Assembly (NCBI GenBank): GCA_944326855.1
Contig: CALVFO010000010.1
Coordinates: forward strand, 27,012 to 91,011
Direction of reading: 5' to 3'
Origin: an uncultured Alistipes sp.
GTDB taxonomy: Bacteria > Bacteroidota > Bacteroidia > Bacteroidales > Rikenellaceae
DNA length: 64,000 nucleotides
The notes under the pieces are model-generated. The model ran no database searches. It had not been told where the DNA came from and saw only the letters and a list, made by a program, of their open reading frames with translations. Made by a program: the position numbers and the translations under genes. Of the stretch, positions 19,209 to 27,834 are shown in pieces (position 1 is the stretch's first letter; each line of letters opens with the position of its first letter).

Positions 19209-20777
19209 TTAGTCGATTTCCATGTGGTGGATGATTTCCCAGCGATCGTTTACTTGTACAGTCAGGTCTTGTCCTGTACTCAAATCCGAAGGATCGTCCA
19301 CGTCATCGGGGTTGGGATCGGGTTCGGGATCGGGGGTCGGTTTAGGAATGATCGGTTCATCCGGATCGACGTCGCTGCCTATGCTCAGGCCTTTCGAACC
19401 CAAACTGTACATGTGGTTGCGATAAATGTTGTAGCAGGCCTGTGTTTCAGGGGTAGAGCTGCTCACTCCCGTTGCCGATTCCGTGGAGCCCGATGAGTTG
19501 AGTTCGTTTTGAGGAATTTGGACATTCCAGGTCTTGAGGATATGGCCGTCTTTGTCGATCAATTGCAGTTCCAGGGTGCGTTGTCCATCCGATTTGTAGA
19601 AAGGCGCAACGAATTTGCCGGAAAAGACAGATCCTGCTACCAATTGTTGAGGATGGGTGGTTGAGCTGAGCGGGTTATTCCAAAACTCGGTCAGGTCTGC
19701 CGTGTTTTCGCCCCCTTCGATATCGGTGGCCCAATTGTCGGTTTGGAAATCATTGATGGAGGTGCCTGATTTTTTGTAGACGTGGCACAAGGCATCCAAA
19801 TATCCGACGTAACCGTCATGGTTTAAGTCCAGATCAGACCATTGCGTATATGTTTTGTCATCTCCGAAGTTGAACCAGTCGTCCAGTGCGATTTCATACA
19901 GTACATAGGCGTCGTTCCCGTTCGAGAAGGTTGTTTTTTCCAAGGGGTTGGTCGACAGTTCGGACCCGTTGATTACATATTTGAGGGTTTGTTCTACGGT
20001 CGAATAGCCGCTTTCCAACGGGGAGAAATTGACGCGGGTGTTTTTGGCAACGGCTACCAAACGCAATGTCGTCGGGGTCAGGCCGTTGACCGAAACGGGA
20101 ATGTTGGTGAAATATCCGGTGACACCGGCAACCTGACGATTCAGCGTGACGGCCGGAATGTCTTTGATGGTCGACTCGGCATTATCGGCGGGTAACAATA
20201 CTTTTTTGGCTTCGAGACCCGCGCCGATGACTTTGGCTACGATTTCCGAACTGCCGGCAAATACTTCTTCGGCATCGAGTTTGCCTGTTTGCAACGAAGC
20301 ATAGAAATCTCCCGTATTAAAAGTAGTTGCACTGCTGGCACAGTCTGTCACGTTTTTACTGTCCAGGGACAGGTTGAAATCATAATCCGAAGCATCGGAA
20401 TAACCTACGGCATAAACGGTATACGTTCCGTCGGGAAGTTCTTCGTCGTTGGATTTTTTGAGCGAAACTTCTATTTGCTTGCCGTCGGCGTAATCGGTCG
20501 CAAGGGCCCATTCATTTTTGGCGATGCGTTTGATTAATGAAATTTGAGAACTTTCGTTGACAAAATAGAGGGTGATGTTCTGGATGTCTTGTCCTCGTTG
20601 TTCACTCAGCAGAGGACGTCCTGCACGGGTTGTAACCGTGCTGCCGGTCGACAAGGCGATACATAGTGATTGGTCGCTGTTTTCGTCGTTCGGAGTCGGC
20701 GAAGGATTGTTTTTTTCACATGAACTAAGCAGCAATCCTATCATTGCCGTAGCCATTAGTAAACTGTGTTTCATCAT
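19209..20777 (-). CDS. Main fimbrillin-like subunit (FimA/Mfa1 type)
   Basis: A 522-residue lipoprotein precursor: MMKHSLLMATAMIGLLLSSC (C20), then TVTTRAGRP with R51, the candidate cleavage arginine of type V pilins. ITLYFVNESSQ and the later AGVTGYFTNIPVSV are typical fimbrillin strands. An EF-hand/dockerin-like loop DLNHDGYVGYLD occupies residues 317-328. The C-terminus is unusual: a Pro/Asp linker (PKPTPDPEPDPNPDD...) and then LTVQVNDRWEIIHHMEID, which is also the ending of the adjacent anchor protein. It lies 16 bases after the anchor gene and just before the attenuator hairpin, as expected of the most abundant subunit. Its structural role is inferred from family and order. Confidence 0.78.
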   Translation of the reverse strand: MMKHSLLMATAMIGLLLSSCEKNNPSPTPNDENSDQSLCIALSTGSTVTTRAGRPLLSEQRGQDIQNITLYFVNESSQISLIKRIAKNEWALATDYADGKQIEVSLKKSNDEELPDGTYTVYAVGYSDASDYDFNLSLDSKNVTDCASSATTFNTGDFYASLQTGKLDAEEVFAGSSEIVAKVIGAGLEAKKVLLPADNAESTIKDIPAVTLNRQVAGVTGYFTNIPVSVNGLTPTTLRLVAVAKNTRVNFSPLESGYSTVEQTLKYVINGSELSTNPLEKTTFSNGNDAYVLYEIALDDWFNFGDDKTYTQWSDLDLNHDGYVGYLDALCHVYKKSGTSINDFQTDNWATDIEGGENTADLTEFWNNPLSSTTHPQQLVAGSVFSGKFVAPFYKSDGQRTLELQLIDKDGHILKTWNVQIPQNELNSSGSTESATGVSSSTPETQACYNIYRNHMYSLGSKGLSIGSDVDPDEPIIPKPTPDPEPDPNPDDVDDPSDLSTGQDLTVQVNDRWEIIHHMEID

Positions 20778-20793
20778 CGTAAAGTATTAGAAG

Positions 20794-21768
20794 TTAATCA
20801 ATTTCCATTTTATGTACAATTTCCCAGTGATCGTTGACATACGTATAGACCGTAAAATCGGCTTCTTCCTCGCTGTAGTCATATCGCAATAAGGTCAATT
20901 GGTTGCGAGCAATGGTAATGGCGATTTGATCCGGAATGATATAATCTGAACTTTTTGCATCTCCACCGGTAACGGCTTTGGTAGGGGTGGAGGCGCTGTT
21001 TCGGTTTTCGATGTAATCGGTATCGAAGAAATAGATCTGGACCCCGGAAGACTGATCTTCGACACTCGGACACAACAACGTCGAGGTTCGGATCCGACTT
21101 ACATTGTCTCCCCAGTCCGTCCGTACCGATATATCGGTGGGGGTTTCGTAGGAAAAGTCGTTGTAGACGATGCTGTAAACGTTGGAGATTTGCTTGTACG
21201 ACAAGTCGATATTTTCGGGAAGCGATCGGGCCGCAATCAACAATTTCCCTTTGGTGCGCAACAGTCCGACGGTGAAATTTTCGCAACCATACTCGTAATG
21301 CAGTGTATCGCATGCCAGGTAGATGTCATTACCGGCGGCGCCATTTTGATGCAGTTCGGCTGTTGTGGCGTCATTGCCCAGCGGTTCATCGGATTGCATA
21401 TTGCCCCATACGGTCAATTCGTAATCGCCGTAAGCCAATTCGGTCGGGAAGATAATCGATTGAGTCTGATGATCGTTTTCTACGGGATAATTATTTTGTT
21501 GATAGATGATCTCTCCGCTTCGGATATCTTTTAATCGATAGAATAACGTTCCTACATAATCCCGGAAAGGCAAATCTTCTCGAAGAGGTGTTGCCATACC
21601 CGTTTGGGCGATTTCGTTGATATTGTCATAATTTTTATCGACGACCGTCAACGTGATGTTCAATGGCGGACACGGTTGTAATTCTTCCCGGAGACAGGAA
21701 GTCGTTGCCGACATTATGATGAATGACGATATAATGAGGTATGTATGGAATATGTATATTCTTTTCAT
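20794..21768 (-). CDS. Mfa2/FimB-family fimbrial anchor lipoprotein
   Basis: A 324-residue lipoprotein (signal ending ATTSC, C25). Immediately after come a second cysteine and CPPLNITLTVVDKNYDNI, the hallmark opening of the Mfa2/FimB family (DUF1812) that anchors type V fimbriae in the outer membrane and limits their length. Two-domain beta structure is expected. It lacks the Thr-Arg-Ala/Ser motif present in five other operon members, as fits a non-cleaved anchor. The last residues, YVNDHWEIVHKMEID, match the end of the following fimbrillin. Spacing is 114 bases after the OmpA-like gene and 16 before the fimbrillin. Confidence 0.8.
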   Translation of the reverse strand: MKRIYIFHTYLIISSFIIMSATTSCLREELQPCPPLNITLTVVDKNYDNINEIAQTGMATPLREDLPFRDYVGTLFYRLKDIRSGEIIYQQNNYPVENDHQTQSIIFPTELAYGDYELTVWGNMQSDEPLGNDATTAELHQNGAAGNDIYLACDTLHYEYGCENFTVGLLRTKGKLLIAARSLPENIDLSYKQISNVYSIVYNDFSYETPTDISVRTDWGDNVSRIRTSTLLCPSVEDQSSGVQIYFFDTDYIENRNSASTPTKAVTGGDAKSSDYIIPDQIAITIARNQLTLLRYDYSEEEADFTVYTYVNDHWEIVHKMEID

Positions 21769-21882
21769 GAACTTTTACAATACCGATTCGATCAAAATAG
21801 CGGTATGATACCGATTCTTCTGCTTGTATTTCTTTTGATTTTTCGTCTGTTTGGTTTCGGTATATGCGAACCGTCACAAAAT

Positions 21883-23553
21883 TTACGGGGTCTGATTGTT
21901 CGTCGTATTTGTTTGGATCCTATTCATGAACTCTCGCACTTGTCGAACCTGCGGAGAATTACGATCCAATTGATCGAGCATTTCTTCGGCTTCCTCATTT
22001 TTCCCCAAGGCTAATGCAACGATGACACTATTCAGGTCTTCGAATGGACGCAATAATTCGTAGGCTTCTTCGAGTTGATGCATCTGTATGTTCAGCAGAC
22101 CGAGGTTGTAGCGCGCTTGAGGCAGTTGATCGATTTGTCTCCATAGCTCAGCGGCACGTTGATACTCCTGTTTGTGAAAACAGATGCATGCACGGGTATT
22201 GATAATGGCCGGAGTCGTATCGTTTACAGGGGCCAAACCTTGTTCAGCTTCATCGATCTTCCCGGCCCGGATCCGATAAATGGCCAGATTGTTGGCCGCC
22301 ACGACCGAATGAGGGAAGTAGGTGAGGGTGGTCGCATATACTTCCGCTTTGTCTGCCGAATCAGTTTTCAAAGTCGACACGCGTAACAACTCTTCTTCAT
22401 TGAATGCGTCGGGACGAAGCGCATACATGGCTAACAATTGCGAGTCGGAGGTGAAACTTTTGATGGTGTAATCGTATTGATATTCAACTTTTCGATCTTT
22501 TTGCAGGTAGTGGGTGCGGATGTTGTTCCAGCATGGCAACCGGCGAATATAATGTTCCTGAACATCGTCATTTTCTCCGGCATATTGATCGAGAATGGCT
22601 CTGACTGCACTCGAATCGGCATCCCCGGCTTCGGTCATGGCCTGTAATACCGGTTCCCAACCTTCCGGGTGCGAACCGACGGAAAAGATTTTTCGTTGGG
22701 AGGAGGTTAATCCTTCTAAATGGGATTGCAGCCAGTCGACCGCAGCGCCGGCTCGTTTTTCGGCCAGCAAGGTGTTGTAAGGCAAGGAGCCATCCGCCGA
22801 AGCCACGCCGACAATATTGACGGCCGACAGGGTACACAATGTATCGGAAATGATGGCTTGCAGCGCTTTGAGCATTCGTTCCATTTCCGCTTGGTTGTGG
22901 CCCAGCTTCATGTCGATATCGAACTTGTTGATGGCGAATTGCATTCTGGCTTCACCCCGATCGCTGCGTATTTTGGGGCGTATTTCGAATGTCGGTTCCA
23001 ACTCATGCAATTGGAGTTGGGTGAGTGGATCCGGAAGCAGGGTCAAGGGATTGTAGATCTGAGCGCATTCGATCGTGTCGCCTTGTCGGCCGTCGCCGCA
23101 TCCCAAGGTGCTGACCGAAGCGATGATGCGGAGGGTCGTTATGTCGGGTTCTACAGAGATCGTTTCCCGGAAAGGCACGGTAAAGGATTGACGAGGATTT
23201 TGTACGAGTGTTTTACCGGCATGCGGGTCGCTGTATCCTTCCAAACGTTTTTTGCGTTCGATTTTTTTATCATATATCGGGGCATCCACGACGATCGGTG
23301 AGAAATAGTGGATGATGCGCTCATCGGCTGTTGTTTTGGGAGAGATAATCAGACGACTTCGTTTGGAGAAAAAGTGTTCGGGAATGCGGAACGAAACGTC
23401 GATATGTGCCTGGCCGGACGAATCAGGCATGACGGCTTGAACGGCAGGTTCTACCGTGATGGATTGTTGTGTTTTTCGGGAACTTCCGCATCCGGTCATC
23501 CCCCCGATGAGGATCGTAGTAAGCAGTATGTGATTGATGATCGAAATTTTCAT
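21883..23553 (-). CDS. OmpA/TPR lipoprotein of fimbrial locus (DUF3868-like)
   Basis: A 556-residue lipoprotein (MKISIINHILLTTILIGGMT then GC, C22). The N-terminal ~200 residues resemble the DUF3868-type region found in Bacteroidales fimbrial loci. An OmpA-C-like peptidoglycan-binding segment follows, with NIVGVASADGSLPYNTLLAE then KRAGAAVDWL. The C-terminal ~150 residues are TPR-like helices (KAEVYATTLTYFPHSVVAAN, YQRAAELWRQIDQLPQARYN). Such proteins are thought to link the outer membrane to the cell wall and help assemble or hold the fimbria; this is inferred from conserved neighbourhood. It follows the DUF3575 gene by 13 bases. Confidence 0.78.
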   Translation of the reverse strand: MKISIINHILLTTILIGGMTGCGSSRKTQQSITVEPAVQAVMPDSSGQAHIDVSFRIPEHFFSKRSRLIISPKTTADERIIHYFSPIVVDAPIYDKKIERKKRLEGYSDPHAGKTLVQNPRQSFTVPFRETISVEPDITTLRIIASVSTLGCGDGRQGDTIECAQIYNPLTLLPDPLTQLQLHELEPTFEIRPKIRSDRGEARMQFAINKFDIDMKLGHNQAEMERMLKALQAIISDTLCTLSAVNIVGVASADGSLPYNTLLAEKRAGAAVDWLQSHLEGLTSSQRKIFSVGSHPEGWEPVLQAMTEAGDADSSAVRAILDQYAGENDDVQEHYIRRLPCWNNIRTHYLQKDRKVEYQYDYTIKSFTSDSQLLAMYALRPDAFNEEELLRVSTLKTDSADKAEVYATTLTYFPHSVVAANNLAIYRIRAGKIDEAEQGLAPVNDTTPAIINTRACICFHKQEYQRAAELWRQIDQLPQARYNLGLLNIQMHQLEEAYELLRPFEDLNSVIVALALGKNEEAEEMLDQLDRNSPQVRQVREFMNRIQTNTTNNQTP

Positions 23554-23566
23554 CCTCTTGTATCAT

Positions 23567-24106
23567 TTAAAAAATATAGACAAAAGCCAATGATAGTTTC
23601 GTCGGACCGAAATACTCTTTGGTCTTGTCTTTTATGCACTTTACACAAGGGATTCGGGGGGATTGTTTGCACCATAAATGGGCATAGCCGACACCTACGG
23701 TTGCTTCGAGGTTCCAATGCGGTGAGAGAATCCAATCGTACCCGTATGTAAATCCGCCCCCGGCCAGATAGCCGTCATAACGTTTATCGTTGAATCCTCC
23801 GTAATATTGAGCTCCATGAAGATGTATACCGAAGAAATGGCCTTCAAATTTTTCACACAACCAGTAACGTACCTCGGGTTGAACCAGGATGAAATGCATC
23901 ATCTTGTCGTCCTTGAATGTCCAGGGGTTGTAGGCCACGTCGGCATTTAGAGTGACTTTCGGACTGACTGCCACTTCGAGACCCAGATTCGGTGTGGTCG
24001 TTGCCCAATAGAGTAAATTGGTTTTAACGGCAACGTTCTGTCCCTGTGCTGCTTTGAATCCGAATGTCAGTAAAGAGATGAAAAGTAAAATCTTCTTTAT
24101 GCGCAC
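23567..24106 (-). CDS. DUF3575 outer-membrane protein, first gene of fimbrial operon
   Basis: A 179-residue protein with a Sec signal (MRIKKILLFISLLTFGFKAA, cut near QGQ). The mature part has the DUF3575 signature KTNLLYWATTTPNLGLEVAV and YNPWTFKDDK, alternating aromatic strands and a terminal aromatic FVYIF, all consistent with a small beta-barrel in the outer membrane. DUF3575 proteins open many Bacteroidales fimbrial operons; their function is not known. The ATG is about 12 bases after the predicted transcription start. Confidence 0.88.
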   Translation of the reverse strand: MRIKKILLFISLLTFGFKAAQGQNVAVKTNLLYWATTTPNLGLEVAVSPKVTLNADVAYNPWTFKDDKMMHFILVQPEVRYWLCEKFEGHFFGIHLHGAQYYGGFNDKRYDGYLAGGGFTYGYDWILSPHWNLEATVGVGYAHLWCKQSPRIPCVKCIKDKTKEYFGPTKLSLAFVYIF

Positions 24107-24116
24107 TTTGATTTAA

Positions 24117-24132
24117 ACTTTTGACAAAAGTA
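24117..24132 (-). promoter_or_regulatory. Fimbrial operon promoter with overlapping palindrome
   Basis: The minus-strand -7 element TACTTTTG (24125-24132) fits TAnnTTTG. No well-spaced -33 TTG is visible; the nearest TTTG is 25 bases away. A perfect 15-base palindrome, ACTTTTG-A-CAAAAGT (24117-24131), covers the -7 box and the expected start point, as an operator would. Confidence 0.55.
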
Positions 24133-24229
24133 CCGATCCATGCACTTATTTATATAACAAAAAAATGTCAAGAACTAACGAAAAACGGTCATTTTGTGAA
24201 GGAAAATGTGGGTTCAGTGATCGTGGAGC

Positions 24230-25093
24230 CTATAGTACGGAGTCGTTCTGTTGACTTTGTTCTCGAATTTCGCGCGGTAAACGTCCAAAGTATCGTTGGC
24301 AAAAAGAAGCCAGGTAGGAGGTGGATGAGAATCCGAATTTATAGGCAATATCGGGGATAGGTGTTTCGGTGTTTATCAGATCGGAATAAAATTTCATCGG
24401 CTATATGTTTATTGATCCACTGTCGGGCGGTCATTCCGAATTCTGCTTTAAACTTGCGGTTGAATGTACTTATGCTCATGTTGGCCGCCTTGGCAAAACT
24501 TTGTAAGGTTTTGTATTTACGGAAGTTGCAGATAATGAAATTACGGAAGAGAGGCATTATGCTCAACATGGGATAAAAAATTGCGCCATTTGTTCTTTCG
24601 GGTAGAACGTCAATAGATACATGAACAATTCTTCCCGTTTCAGTCTCTGATAGGCATTGGTCGTCATTTCTCCGGTTATCCCTTGAATCAACAAATGAAA
24701 ATAGTCATTCAAAAGCGGGAAGGTAGGTAGGATGGGGTAGTGGTAACGAAATCCCTTGGGTAGATAGTGGCGCAATTTCGTGACCATCCGATCATACATT
24801 CTCATGTCGCTGCCAATATTACAAGAAATGAGCAGACAATTGGTCAAGGCGACGGCCTTCACGGAAATGTTTTGCGGGAGAAAGAATAGATGATTTTTAG
24901 TGACGGGTATATTGCGGAATTGTCCGCAAGAAATAGATATTTCCCCTTCCAGCAACGCAAAGAGCATCATGTTCGAGGGAAATTCCTCTCTGAGGATATG
25001 ATCCTGCGGGAATTGTCATATACGGAAATAAGGCTTGTTGTCGGTGGAGTTATTGATGCGATCCGGGGATGTTTGGACAATGGGAGAAGGCAT
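24230..25093 (-). pseudogene. AraC-family regulator, disrupted
   Basis: Read in one frame from ATG 25093 to TAG 24230 the gene spans 288 codons, a normal AraC length, but it is broken three times. A TGA lies at 25016-25018 after ...DNKPYFRI. A one-base deletion is implied in the T6 run (A6 at 24575-24580 on the plus strand), which ends the frame at ...AQFFIPC. A one-base insertion is implied at the GG of 24383-24384, after which the normal frame resumes as TPIPDIAYKFGFSSTSYLAS and FCQRYFGRLPREI. The first HTH, FAKAANMSISTFNRKF, sits in the shifted middle frame. The two shifts cancel. It lies just upstream of the fimbrial operon and was probably its regulator. Sequencing error cannot be excluded for the homopolymer. 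Confidence 0.82.
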
Positions 25094-25288
25094 TGAAGGT
25101 AACTTAGTGAGAGTTAAAACTTATTATACGTTTCCTGGATTGAAAATTCTCCTTGGGAAGCATTCAGGCAGAGCGTGTATGGGTCTGCTTGATTATCATA
25201 ATCATTTTGTGTTTGAGCCAGTCGTTTTTTCGAGGAATCAGTTTTTTGCGTTTTGAGGTGTTTGTATTCTATATTTAATCAGAATCTT

Positions 25289-25522
25289 TCAGGGTGTATC
25301 GGATCCATCTTCCGGGGAGTCTCCGTTCAATCTGAAGAGATTCATGGATAGAGCATAGGTTCCTTTGCCTATCGCAAGGAAATAGTTTCCGTTGGAAATA
25401 TCAAGATAATAACAAAAGAAAGCGCAAGAGCCATTACATTCTATTCTGACAGGCTCTGGTAAACCGCGGGAAATAGAGAAGCAACAGCCCCGCGCTATAG
25501 AGCATAGCGTAAGGTAAATTGC
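25289..25522 (-). pseudogene. Coding-like remnant without a start codon
   Basis: An open frame of 77 codons ending TGA at 25289-25291 with no ATG at its start. Its sequence looks like real protein, for example CYYLDISNGNYFLAIGKGTY followed by ALSMNLFRLNGDSPEDGSDT. The same frame continues upstream past one TAA as ...SGKISGKE. A strong promoter lies about 100 bases further upstream. I do not recognise the family. It may be a decayed gene or a small protein using a non-standard start. Confidence 0.45.
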
Positions 25523-25622
25523 TTATTCTTTCCCTGAAATTTTACCAGAATTTGTCAGAAGAATAAGACTCGAACACTGTCGTGTTCCATCTGATATGTC
25601 TGCACACCTAAAGTGTACATTA

Positions 25623-25653
25623 CAAAGATATCAACTTTTGTTGAAAGTGCAAA
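25623..25653 (-). promoter_or_regulatory. Strong Bacteroidetes promoter reading toward AraC remnant
   Basis: On the minus strand TATCTTTG (25623-25630) is a full -7 match, with TTTG at 25650-25653 exactly 19 bases upstream. Between them lies a small palindrome TCAAC-TTTT-GTTGA (25631-25644). Downstream, near the expected transcript start, is the inverted repeat GAACAC-TGTC-GTGTTC (25572-25587). Confidence 0.7.
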
Positions 25654-25654
25654 A

Positions 25655-25966
25655 ATCTATATTGTTGAGGCTGTTATAAAATAATTCGCAACAGGGTTTG
25701 ATTTCCCGTCGTTCGAGAGAGTCTGTTCGTCGTTGATGGGTTTATACGATAGTTTGAGCGGGATTTGGGGATATGCGATCAAGGGCCTCGTTCCCTATTT
25801 CATATTGTATTATTATAGGTATCCCGGGTTTTTGGGAGCCCTTATACAAGGGGTAGAATCGACATGGTGCGGATGTCGCAGTCAGGTTGCGTTTTATCGA
25901 TGCGAAAGGCTGATATGAAAAGGAGGCAGAAGGTTTGAGGTGCGAAACTTATGAGAATGCGGATTC
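25655..25966. other. Intergenic stretch without a recognisable gene
   Basis: About 310 bases between the promoter above and the gltX terminator. The only open frame (25733-25918, plus, 61 codons) has no recognisable motif and no convincing promoter. I see nothing else. Confidence 0.4.
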
Positions 25967-26004
25967 AAAAAACGAACGCTTGACCGGGGAAAGTCAAGCG
26001 TTCG
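25967..26004 (-). terminator. Intrinsic terminator of gltX
   Basis: On the minus strand a perfect 12-bp stem (CGAACGCTTGAC with GTCAAGCGTTCG, loop 8) is followed by six T. It lies 29 bases after the gltX stop. Confidence 0.92.
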
Positions 26005-26032
26005 AGTATGTGCGGAATAAAATTTTGTCAAA

Positions 26033-27571
26033 CTATTCCGAGGCGGGAATCCCTAACGTTTCGATGGCTCGGTCGAGTCGGCGCAAGGTTTCTTCCTTTC
26101 CGATGAATTCGCAGATCGAATAGAGATTCGGACCCGAACTTTCGCCGACCAGTGCCAGGCGGAACGAGTTCATGACCTTACCCATGGGATATTCCCGACT
26201 CAGGATCCAGTCATGTACCAGCGGTTCGGTGTGAGCCTGCGAAAAATCGTTGACCTCAGCCAACAGGGCCCGCAGCTCGACGATATGGCTCGGAATGTCT
26301 CCTTTCCAGAATTTGGAAACGGCTTTGGGCGCGTATTCCGTAGGGGCGACGAACAGGAAATGCGACAAGTCCCAGAATTCATTGACAAACGTAGCCCGGT
26401 CCTTAATCAGACCGGCAGCTTGAGCGGCTTTTTCGGGTGTGGTTTCCAGGCCGTGTTCTCGGAGAATCGGCAGGAACAAGGCTCCTAATTCTTCATCGGA
26501 ACGGGCTTTGAGGTATTGGGCGTTGAACCAGCGGGCCTTTTCGGGGTTGAAGTGAGCGCCGCTTTTGCTGACGCGTTCCAGACTGAAAGCCGCGATGAGT
26601 TCGTCCATGGAGAAGATTTCCTGTTCGGTACCGGGGTTCCAGCCCAGCAGGGCCAGCAAGTTGACGAAGGCTTCTGGAAAATATCCGTCTTCACGGTAAC
26701 CGCGCGATACTTCTCCGGTCGGAGAGGTCCATTTCAACGGGAAGACCGGAAAGCCCATTTTGTCTCCGTCGCGTTTGCTGAGTTTGCCGCCGCCGCCGGG
26801 TTTGAGCAGCAGGGGCAGGTGGGCAAATTCGGGTTGGGTGTCGCTCCATCCGAAGGCCCGGTAAAGCAGGTAGTGTAACGGCAGGGACGGCAGCCACTCT
26901 TCGCCCCGGATGACATGGGTGATCTCCATCAGGTGGTCGTCCACGATATTGGCCAGGTGATAGGTGGGCAGGGCGTCGGCCGATTTATAGAGCACTTTGT
27001 CGTCCAGCGTGGAGGTGTTGACCACCACTTCGTCCCGGATCAGGTCGTGCATGCGGACCTCTTCGTTTTCGGGCATCTTGAAACGGATGACCCATTGATC
27101 GCCCCGATCGAGGCGCGTTTTGACCTCTTCGGGACTCAGAGCCAGCGAAGTGGCCAGCCGAGTGCGTACCGTATAGTTATAGGCGAAGGTTTCGCCCCGG
27201 CTTTCGAATTCGGACCGGATGGCGGCCAGTTCTTCGGGGGTGTCGAATGCGTAGTAAGCGTCGCCCGATTCGACCAGTTGCAAAGCGTATTTGAGGTAGA
27301 TTTCGCGCCGTTCGCTTTGGCGATACGGAGCGTGCGGGCCTCCCTGTTCGATGCCTTCGTCGATGGTGATGCCGCACCATTTCAACGCTTCGAGGATGTA
27401 GGCTTCGGCTCCCGGAACGAATCGTTGGGAGTCGGTGTCTTCGATGCGCAGGATGAAATCACCGCCCTGCTGGCGGGCAAACAGATAGTTATACAAAGCG
27501 GTGCGTACGCCCCCCATGTGGAGCGGACCGGTGGGACTGGGTGCGAAACGGACCCTAACTTTTCTTGCCAT
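26033..27571 (-). CDS. gltX: Glutamate--tRNA ligase
   Basis: A 512-residue class I glutamyl-tRNA synthetase that charges tRNA-Glu with glutamate. The start at 27571 gives [20 protein letters not shown], with the HIGH-type motif PTGPLHMGG; the frame from 27604 adds eleven atypical residues. The KMSKS equivalent is KLSKRDGD, and the C-terminal anticodon-binding region is complete. Length is normal for Bacteroidetes. The gene is followed by a strong terminator and preceded by about 260 bases of unassigned sequence after ychF. Confidence 0.97.
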   Translation of the reverse strand: MARKVRVRFAPSPTGPLHMGGVRTALYNYLFARQQGGDFILRIEDTDSQRFVPGAEAYILEALKWCGITIDEGIEQGGPHAPYRQSERREIYLKYALQLVESGDAYYAFDTPEELAAIRSEFESRGETFAYNYTVRTRLATSLALSPEEVKTRLDRGDQWVIRFKMPENEEVRMHDLIRDEVVVNTSTLDDKVLYKSADALPTYHLANIVDDHLMEITHVIRGEEWLPSLPLHYLLYRAFGWSDTQPEFAHLPLLLKPGGGGKLSKRDGDKMGFPVFPLKWTSPTGEVSRGYREDGYFPEAFVNLLALLGWNPGTEQEIFSMDELIAAFSLERVSKSGAHFNPEKARWFNAQYLKARSDEELGALFLPILREHGLETTPEKAAQAAGLIKDRATFVNEFWDLSHFLFVAPTEYAPKAVSKFWKGDIPSHIVELRALLAEVNDFSQAHTEPLVHDWILSREYPMGKVMNSFRLALVGESSGPNLYSICEFIGKEETLRRLDRAIETLGIPASE

Positions 27572-27582
27572 GAAAATGCGAA

Positions 27583-27834
27583 CTATATATGGGTTGTTGA
27601 ACACGAAGAAACGGCTGCATGCGCTTCTCTTCGAGGGTTATTTCGTAACATATTCGAGGCAGACGGTGATACTCGCCTTCTCGTTTTGGAAGCTCTGGAG
27701 GTATAGGCCCTTCCAGCGGTCCAGATTTCGTTCGAGTTGGCTTCCGTGATCTGGAAGATTCCCAAACGACCGTTGATCAGCCGATTCAGTCGGACTTTCG
27801 ATGGACGGGCCCTGCCAGACATTCTTTTACGCAA
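27583..27834 (-). other. Doubtful small ORF between ychF and gltX
   Basis: An 83-codon frame could start at TTG 27834, immediately after the ychF stop, or at an internal ATG (MSGRARPSKVRLNRLINGRL...). Another frame over the same DNA also reads smoothly (ERNLDRWKGLYLQSFQNEKA) but lacks a start. I cannot tell which, if either, is coding, and I recognise no family. Confidence 0.2.

Noticed and set aside
25572-25660. Invertible promoter flanked by inverted repeats
   Set aside because: The two inverted repeats near the promoter are unrelated to each other and do not flank it as a matched pair; no recombinase gene is in the window.
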